From NCBI GenBank assembly GCA_050699055.1, contig JBOHCT010000145.1, positions 1-11,122 on the forward strand: a stretch of 11,122 nt of DNA, written 5' to 3'. The translations under genes and the position numbers were made by a program. Below, in pieces: positions 6,279 through 11,122 of the stretch (position 1 is the first letter of the stretch; each line of letters starts with the position of its first letter). The stretch is from JBOHCT01 sp050699055 (GTDB lineage Bacteria; Actinomycetota; Actinomycetes; Streptosporangiales; JBOHCT01). Under the pieces are notes generated by a model. The model was not told the origin of the DNA and did not search any database. It worked only from the letters and a program-made list of their open reading frames with translations.

Positions 6279-7165
6279 CCCTCGGTTCGGATCAGGACTC
6301 CGCGCCCCAGCCAAGCCCCGGGGGTATGCGTCACGTCCGCCTGATAGCTGGTTTCGGCGCGGTCGTGCTCGTCGCCGTCGCCGTCCTCGTCGCGGCGGGG
6401 ACGGGGCTCGGCCCACAGGGCGGCCGGCCGGCACCGCCGCCTGCCCCGTCGACGGCGCCGTCGAGCTGCCACCGGATCGCGGTCCCTGCCTACTTCGACC
6501 CCACGGATAGCGGGGCTTGGCCGACCGTGACCTCCGCGGGCGCGCGCGTGGCCTACGTCATCATGAATCCCGGTAACGGGCCGGGCCGCACCCGCGACCC
6601 GACATACTCCGCAGCCGTGCGTAGGAGTCGGGCAGCGGGCCAGCGGGTGCTCGGATACGTGCCCACCAACTACGGGCGCCGACCGGCGTCGGCGGTACGC
6701 GCTGACATCGCCAGGTACCGCGAGTGGTACGGCGTGCGGAACATCTTCCTCGACGAGGCCCCTACTCGACGGGGACGGCTGGCGACGTACCGTTCCTACG
6801 CGGCTTCGATCCACGCAGGCGGGGGCATCGTCGTGCTGAACCCCGGCACCCTGCCGGCTCGTAGCTACTTCGGCGCGGCCGACGCAGTGGTGACTTTCGA
6901 CGGCCCGGCACGAGCCTACGAGCGATCAGCCGACACGCCGGCGTGGCTCGAGCGGATCCCTCGCGCAAAGGTTTGGACCATGGTGATGGCCACCACGGGA
7001 GCAGCGCTCGAACGGGTGCTCGCGACGGCGAGGTCTCGGCACGCAGGCCTGGTCTACGTCACCGATGACAGACCACCGAACCCCTGGGACCGGCTGCCGA
7101 CGTACTGGTCCCACGAGCTTCACACGGCGTCCCGTTCATGCCCGGTCGGCGTCGGAAGCCACTGA
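6275..7165 (+). CDS. Membrane-anchored spherulin-4 family glycosidase (GH135-like)
   Basis: This 296-residue protein belongs to the spherulation-specific family 4 (spherulin-4), whose fungal member Sph3 (GH135) cleaves galactosaminogalactan. Residues 22-43 are one hydrophobic helix preceded by Arg/His, most likely an uncleaved signal anchor placing the enzyme outside the membrane. A Pro/Ala linker follows (51-63). The catalytic domain runs about 66-285 with family motifs VPAYFDP (70-76), YVIMNPGNGPG (94-104), GYVPTNYGRR (127-136), IFLDEAP (157-163), VVLNPGT (186-192) and WDRLPTYWSHEL (271-282). Asp160/Glu161 are the likely active-site acids. ATG 6275 overlaps the previous stop (ATGA), the usual sign of coupling; ATG 6326 (residue 18) is possible and would keep the anchor. 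It ends the operon. By analogy with the hydrolases coupled to Pel and fungal aminosugar polymers, it probably trims or releases the polymer at the cell surface (inference). Confidence 0.88.
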   Translation: MTLGSDQDSAPQPSPGGMRHVRLIAGFGAVVLVAVAVLVAAGTGLGPQGGRPAPPPAPSTAPSSCHRIAVPAYFDPTDSGAWPTVTSAGARVAYVIMNPGNGPGRTRDPTYSAAVRRSRAAGQRVLGYVPTNYGRRPASAVRADIARYREWYGVRNIFLDEAPTRRGRLATYRSYAASIHAGGGIVVLNPGTLPARSYFGAADAVVTFDGPARAYERSADTPAWLERIPRAKVWTMVMATTGAALERVLATARSRHAGLVYVTDDRPPNPWDRLPTYWSHELHTASRSCPVGVGSH

Positions 7166-7202
7166 GCGCCCCTCTCGGTCGACTCCACTGGATGGGTGCC
7201 GG
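7166..7202. other. Short convergent intergenic gap
   Basis: These 37 bases separate the tail-to-tail ends of the spherulin-4 gene (+) and the substrate-binding protein gene (-). I see only short imperfect palindromes such as TCCACTGGA and no GC-rich hairpin followed by a T-run, so no intrinsic terminator can be called for either operon. Confidence 0.6.
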
Positions 7203-8465
7203 CTATTGCTGCGTCTGGAGCAGGTTCCACTGGCCGTTCTTGAACCGCATCAGCCGCAGGCCGTGGACCGGCGGCTCCGTCCTGCTGCTCGGGTCGTAGG
7301 TCACGCCCGGAAGCACCATCGGGATGTTCTGCGGGTGTATCTGGTGGACGGCGTCCATGAGCCCCTTGCGGCTGATGGGCTTCATCTGCTTGAGCGCGTC
7401 GACGAGGGTCGAGGCGGCGGCATAGGCCCACGCGGCGTTGGGGACCTTGGGGTTGGCGTCCGGGGCGTACTTCTTCATGCTGGCGGCGAACTTCTTCACC
7501 TCGGGGTCGGACTGAGCCTTCGGGTTGTCCGCGAGCTTGGTGAAGGCGGCGCTGTAGAGGTTGTCGGCCTTCATCATGCCCGCGGGCTTGATGACCTGGT
7601 AGATCGACGAGCTGAGCCGGATGATCAGGGGTGTCGGGTGCCAGCCGATCTCGCGCGCGTGCACGAGGGCGTTCGCCGCGAGCTTCGTGACGGAGACCGC
7701 CAGGTACAGGACGTCGGCGTGGGACTTGGCGAGGTTGTTGATCTGGCTCTCCACCGTCGGGTCGGTCGGCTCGTAGGTCTGCTGCGCGACGATCTTGACC
7801 TTGCTGCCCTCGATGGCCTTCTTGAAGCCGCGGAGGTACGCGGCGCCGAGGTCGTCGTTCTGCCGCAGCACGGCCACGGTGACCTTCTTCCCCTTGTTCG
7901 ACAGGAACTCGCCGTAGGCCTTGCCCTCGTCCTCGTACGTCGGGGCCCAGCCGATCGTCCACGGGTTGGTCTTCTGGTCCTCGCTGAAGGTGCCGTCACC
8001 GGTGTGCACGAAGATCTGCGGGACCTTGTCCTTGTTCGCGAGCTTCATGACCGCCAGGCTGGTCGGCGTGCCGAAGGTCGGCGCGATCGCGAAGACGTGG
8101 TCCTGGTTGACCAGGCGCTTGTAGTTCTGGACGGCCCGGGACGGGTCGTAGCCGTCGTCGTAGTAGACGTACTTGATCTTGCGGGTCTTGCCGTCGGACA
8201 TCTTGACGCCGCCCTCGGCGTTGACTTGCTTGAAGTACGCCTTGTAGCCACCGACGGCCGCGGTGCCGTTCGCCGAGACAGGGCCCGACAGCGGCGCCGT
8301 CGCCCCGATGACGATGGTGTCGTCGGTGATGCCAGGTACGTTCGCAGCGCCGCCGCCCTCGCCGCCTCCGCCCCCTGGAGCGCCGCCGCGGCACCCGGAG
8401 AGGACGAGCGCCGCGACCGCCGCGGTGACGAGCACCCGACCGCTGAAGGTTCGAGGAGTCTTCAT
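7203..8465 (-). CDS. livK: Branched-chain amino acid-type ABC transporter substrate-binding lipoprotein
   Basis: This 420-residue protein is the extracellular ligand-binding lipoprotein of a Liv/HAAT importer (Peripla_BP_6 family, type I fold). The signal peptide has Lys/Arg at the N-terminus, a hydrophobic core and the lipobox LSGC ending at Cys25. A glycine-rich linker (27-39) follows, then the mature domain opening with IVIGATAPLSGP (51-62), the usual first strand of LivJ/LivK-like proteins. Further family features are YYDDGYDPSRA, FGTPTSLAV, YEPTDPTVESQINNL and WAYAAASTLVDAL. ATG 8465 has AGAGG 7 bases ahead and gives a full signal peptide. It is the last gene of the livF-livH-livM operon, 26 bases after livM. 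The symbol denotes the family; the ligand could be branched-chain amino acids, other amino acids, amides or urea, and cannot be read from sequence. Confidence 0.92.
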   Translation of the reverse strand: MKTPRTFSGRVLVTAAVAALVLSGCRGGAPGGGGGEGGGAANVPGITDDTIVIGATAPLSGPVSANGTAAVGGYKAYFKQVNAEGGVKMSDGKTRKIKYVYYDDGYDPSRAVQNYKRLVNQDHVFAIAPTFGTPTSLAVMKLANKDKVPQIFVHTGDGTFSEDQKTNPWTIGWAPTYEDEGKAYGEFLSNKGKKVTVAVLRQNDDLGAAYLRGFKKAIEGSKVKIVAQQTYEPTDPTVESQINNLAKSHADVLYLAVSVTKLAANALVHAREIGWHPTPLIIRLSSSIYQVIKPAGMMKADNLYSAAFTKLADNPKAQSDPEVKKFAASMKKYAPDANPKVPNAAWAYAAASTLVDALKQMKPISRKGLMDAVHQIHPQNIPMVLPGVTYDPSSRTEPPVHGLRLMRFKNGQWNLLQTQQ

Positions 8466-8491
8466 ATGCGTACCTCTTCTCGTTGGTTTGC

Positions 8492-9565
8492 CTACTGTCC
8501 ACTGGTCTGTGCTGGTGGCTTCGAGCTCGTCGCATCATGCTCGGCGAGGCCCTCTCGGGCGGTCGCGGTCGGGGGACTGGCGCGTCCGCGCAACCGCCGA
8601 GAGAGCCAGTCGCCCGCGCGCGCCACGGCCCCTGCCACCCCGCCGGGTACGAAGAACAGCACCGCGAGCAGGCACAGGCCGTACAACAGGTACGACCGCG
8701 CGGGGCTGATCGTGCCGGTGAGGTTGGGCACGATCACGTAGAAGGCCGCGCCGTACACGGCGCCCATGCGTCGCCGCAGGCCGCCGACGAAGAGGGCGGC
8801 CAGCATGGAGATGCTGAAGCCGAGCGCCAGCGTCGTGGGGGACATGAACTGCACGATCACGATGTACTGCCAGCCGGCGACCCCGCCGCAGAGCGCGGCT
8901 ACCGAGAAGGCGAGGATCTTGTATCGCCGGACCTGGATTCCCATGGAGGTGGCAAGGATCTCACTGGCCTTGATCGTGGCGAGCGCCCTGCCGATACGGC
9001 CACGCAGCAGGCCCGCGACCAGGAAGAACATGATGGCGGCGACAAGGGCGACGAGGTAGAACCGCCACTGGTCGTTCGCCTGCCCGGACCACGCCGGCGC
9101 GGCCGCGGTCGTCACGCTGGTCCCCTGCGAGCCACCGGTCAGGCCTTTGAGGCGCTTGGCGAGCGGCACCGCGACCACGGGCAGGACCAGGGTGACCATG
9201 GCGAGCGCGTACCCGTGCAGCCGTACCGCGGGGACCGCGACGACGGCCCCGACCACGAGCGCGAAGACCGCGGAGGCGCCCAGCGCCCCGAAGAGCGGCC
9301 AGCCGTGCTGGAGGGCGGCGGCCGTGGTGTACGCGCCGAGCCCGAAGAACGCGCTCTGCCCGAGCGAGACCTGCCCCGCCCACCCGGTGAGGACGTCCAG
9401 GCCGAGGATCGCGACCGCGTACGTCGCGATGAGCGCGAGCTGCAGGTTCGTGAAGGGACTCACCACCTGCGGGACGAGCGCGATGACGATGCCGGCCACG
9501 ACGAGCAGGCCCACCTGGGTGACGCCCGCGCGCCGCCGGGTGAGAGAGACGAGTCTGGCGCTCAT
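8492..9565 (-). CDS. livM: Branched-chain amino acid-type ABC permease LivM
   Basis: This 357-residue integral membrane permease (BPD_transp_2 family) pairs with LivH to form the channel. The family signature GWAGQVSLGQSAFFGLGAYT (61-80) is intact. A cytoplasmic coupling segment, GRIGRALATIKASEILATSMGI (189-210), precedes the conserved RRYKILAF, but its IKASE replaces the usual arginine/aspartate/asparagine-type residues. About 8-9 hydrophobic segments lie between 17 and 310. The usual glycine loop reads GGLRRRMGAVYG (261-272), with three consecutive Arg where most LivM have a small neutral stretch. A hydrophilic tail of about 40 residues (318-357) follows the last helix. ATG 9565 overlaps the livH stop by four bases (ATGA) and has GGAG 5 bases ahead; the frame stays open upstream through livH, but those codons are shadow sequence. 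Confidence 0.93.
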   Translation of the reverse strand: MSARLVSLTRRRAGVTQVGLLVVAGIVIALVPQVVSPFTNLQLALIATYAVAILGLDVLTGWAGQVSLGQSAFFGLGAYTTAAALQHGWPLFGALGASAVFALVVGAVVAVPAVRLHGYALAMVTLVLPVVAVPLAKRLKGLTGGSQGTSVTTAAAPAWSGQANDQWRFYLVALVAAIMFFLVAGLLRGRIGRALATIKASEILATSMGIQVRRYKILAFSVAALCGGVAGWQYIVIVQFMSPTTLALGFSISMLAALFVGGLRRRMGAVYGAAFYVIVPNLTGTISPARSYLLYGLCLLAVLFFVPGGVAGAVARAGDWLSRRLRGRASPPTATAREGLAEHDATSSKPPAQTSGQ

Positions 9566-10434
9566 ACGCGCTCCGCCGTCTTGCGGCCGAATATCCCCTG
9601 CGGCCGCACCAGCAGGACCAGGCACATGAGGACGAGCGGCACCGCGATCTGCAGGTCGTTGCCGACGAACGGCAGGTAGCTGCCCGCGAGGTTCTGCGCG
9701 ACGCCGATGACCCACGCGGCGACGACCGCGCCGAGGGGACTCTCCAGCCCGCCGAGGACGGCGGCCGCGAGCGCGTAGACGAGGACGGTGTCCATCATGC
9801 CGGGTGTCAGGAAGAGCGTGGGAGCCACGAGGCACCCGGAGACGGCGCCGACCGCCGCCGCGAGCGCCCACCCGACCATGAGCAGCGGGCCGACGGGGAG
9901 CCCGGCCAGCGCGCTCGACCCCGGGTTGGTGGCGGCCGCGCGGAGCGCGAGCCCGAGGCGGGTCCGCATCATGACAAGCTGCAGGACGACGATGACCAGC
10001 AGCAGGACCCCCACCGTCCCCAGCAGCGACGTGGCGACGTGCAGCGGGCCGAGCGCGAAGACCTTCCCGGGGAAGATGCCGGGGAACTGCTTGATGACGT
10101 CGCCCCACCACAGGCTGACGAGTCCGTTGACGGTGATCAGCAGCGCCACCGTCACGACGATCGCGACGAGCTGCGACTGCCCCTCGAACCTCCTGATGAC
10201 CACACGCTCCGTCGCGGACCCGATCACCAGGGAGATTCCGACGGTCGCGGCGATAGCCGCGCCGACAGGGACGCCCACGGCCGTGAGGGACCACGCGATG
10301 TAGGCCGACAGGACGGCCATCTGTCCCTGCGCGAAGTTGACGACCCCCGTGGCCCGATAGACGAGTACCAGGGCGATCGCCAGGGCGGCGTAGATCGAGC
10401 CTGAGCCGATCCCGTCGACGACCTGCTGCCACAT
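9562..10434 (-). CDS. livH: Branched-chain amino acid-type ABC permease LivH
   Basis: This 290-residue permease subunit of the BPD_transp_2 family is the usual length for LivH. It begins MWQQVVDGIGSGSIYAALAI, the standard start of the first helix, followed by the hallmark GVVNFAQGQM (30-39). A transporter coupling segment with RTRLGLALRAAATNP lies mid-protein, and the C-terminus ends in VLLVRPQGIFGRK, the common LivH ending. ATG 10434 is chosen because it begins this conserved N-terminus and lies two bases after the livF stop, with GGGGA 6 bases ahead; the open frame continues upstream into livF as shadow only. It should form a heterodimeric channel with LivM and be driven by LivF and a LivG that lies outside the window. 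Confidence 0.94.
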   Translation of the reverse strand: MWQQVVDGIGSGSIYAALAIALVLVYRATGVVNFAQGQMAVLSAYIAWSLTAVGVPVGAAIAATVGISLVIGSATERVVIRRFEGQSQLVAIVVTVALLITVNGLVSLWWGDVIKQFPGIFPGKVFALGPLHVATSLLGTVGVLLLVIVVLQLVMMRTRLGLALRAAATNPGSSALAGLPVGPLLMVGWALAAAVGAVSGCLVAPTLFLTPGMMDTVLVYALAAAVLGGLESPLGAVVAAWVIGVAQNLAGSYLPFVGNDLQIAVPLVLMCLVLLVRPQGIFGRKTAERV

Positions 10435-10436
10435 CT

Positions 10437-11122
10437 CTAGTCCCCGAGGTAGGCTCGCCGGACGTCGTCGCGGCCCGCGACCTCGCGGGCGGGCCCCCGC
10501 AGCGCGACGTGCCCCGCCTCCAGGACGACCGCGGTGTCGGCGAGCCGCAGGGCGAGGTTGGCGTTCTGCTCGACGACGAGCATGGCCACGCCCCACTCGG
10601 CGCGCAGCGTCGGCAGCATCGCGAACAGGTCCTCGGTGACCCGCGGCGCCAGACCGAGCGAGGGCTCGTCGAGGAGCAGGAGCTTCGGGCGGCTCATCAG
10701 TCCCCGCCCGATGGCGAGCATCTGCTGCTCTCCCCCCGAGAGCTTCTCGGCGCCGGCACGCCGTCGCTGGCCGAGTACGGGAAACAGGGTCTGGCAGCGT
10801 TCGAGGTCCCGCCCCACCTCCCGGCGGTCGCGCCGGAGCAGCGCGCCGACCATGAGGTTCTCCTCCACCGTGAGGCCCCGCAGCGTGCCGCGGCCCTCCG
10901 GTACGTGCGCGATGCCGAGCCGGCCGACCTTGCTCGGCGACGCGGGCAGCTCGCGTCCCTCGAAGCTCAGCCTCCCACGGCGCCGCAGCAGGCCGCTCAC
11001 GGCACGCAGCGTCGTGGTCTTGCCGGCACCGTTCGCGCCCAGGAGAGCGGTCACGCCTCCGTCGGCGACGGCGAGGGCGACGTCGTGGAGGACCTGGCCG
11101 GTGCCGTACCCGGCGGTCACCC
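10437..11122 (-). CDS. livF: Branched-chain amino acid-type ABC ATPase LivF (5' end outside window)
   Basis: At least 228 codons of the LivF-type ATPase are present; the frame is still open at the window edge. LivF proteins normally have a few more residues before the visible VTAGYGTGQVLHDV, so the GTG at 11118-11120 is very likely an internal valine and the true start lies beyond 11122. Counting that valine as 1: Walker A GANGAGKTT (28-36), signature LSGGEQQ (127-133), Walker B LLLLDEP (147-153) followed by the D-loop SLGLAP, and VVEQNANLAL (182-191), typical of LivF. The linker HVPEGRGTLRGLTVEENL is also characteristic of the family. It hydrolyses ATP on the cytoplasmic face to power uptake through LivH/LivM. 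livH follows two bases after its stop. A livG gene is expected just upstream, outside the window. Confidence 0.94.
   Translation of the reverse strand, partial: VTAGYGTGQVLHDVALAVADGGVTALLGANGAGKTTTLRAVSGLLRRRGRLSFEGRELPASPSKVGRLGIAHVPEGRGTLRGLTVEENLMVGALLRRDRREVGRDLERCQTLFPVLGQRRRAGAEKLSGGEQQMLAIGRGLMSRPKLLLLDEPSLGLAPRVTEDLFAMLPTLRAEWGVAMLVVEQNANLALRLADTAVVLEAGHVALRGPAREVAGRDDVRRAYLGD

Noticed and set aside
672..7165. TTA leucine codons implying bldA control of the Pel-like operon
   Set aside because: The TTA strings I found within the genes fall across codon boundaries; I saw none in frame.
7065..8741. 558-codon open frame on the plus strand opposite the substrate-binding protein gene
   Set aside because: Its product is the low-complexity antisense of a clear Liv binding-protein gene with signal peptide and family motifs.
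672..11122. Functional link between the Liv importer and the polysaccharide operon
   Set aside because: They are on opposite strands, convergent, and the importer's ligand class has no evident tie to aminosugar polymer synthesis.

Overview
The window is high-GC DNA with strong G/C preference at third codon positions, GTG as well as ATG starts, and many 1-4 base gene overlaps. Together with lipoprotein signals and the absence of any outer-membrane export gene, this points to a Gram-positive actinomycete (Streptomyces/Streptosporangiales type). The genus cannot be told from the sequence.

Layout: 1-671 is a non-coding leader of lower GC with several short inverted repeats and a weak promoter candidate. 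672-7165 (+ strand) is a tightly packed six-gene operon: a TPR-like helical protein, a PelF-type GT4 glycosyltransferase, a PelG-type polytopic membrane protein with an added N-terminal cytoplasmic region, a beta-rich lipoprotein, a TIM-barrel glycosidase-like protein with no signal peptide, and a membrane-anchored spherulin-4 (GH135-like) glycosidase. Junctions are 1-17 base overlaps or a 1-base gap, so the genes are probably co-translated. 7166-7202 is a 37-base convergent gap. 7203-11122 (- strand) is a branched-chain-amino-acid-type (Liv/HAAT) ABC importer transcribed livF (cut by the window edge), livH, livM, then the substrate-binding lipoprotein gene.

The first operon is the interesting part. 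Its PelF/PelG pair is the polymerase/transport core known from the Pel exopolysaccharide system (a partly deacetylated N-acetylgalactosamine-rich polymer). PelA, PelB, PelC, PelD and PelE are not present in the window. Instead the pair is joined by a TPR-like protein, a surface lipoprotein and two glycosidase-like proteins whose relatives include galactosaminoglycan hydrolases. A reasonable inference is a minimal, actinobacterial Pel-like aminosugar polymer system: cytoplasmic polymerisation by PelF, export through PelG, and surface binding and trimming by the lipoprotein and the anchored hydrolase. The c-di-GMP receptor PelD is absent here, so control must lie elsewhere or work differently. 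The Liv operon is an ordinary importer with no evident link to the polysaccharide genes.
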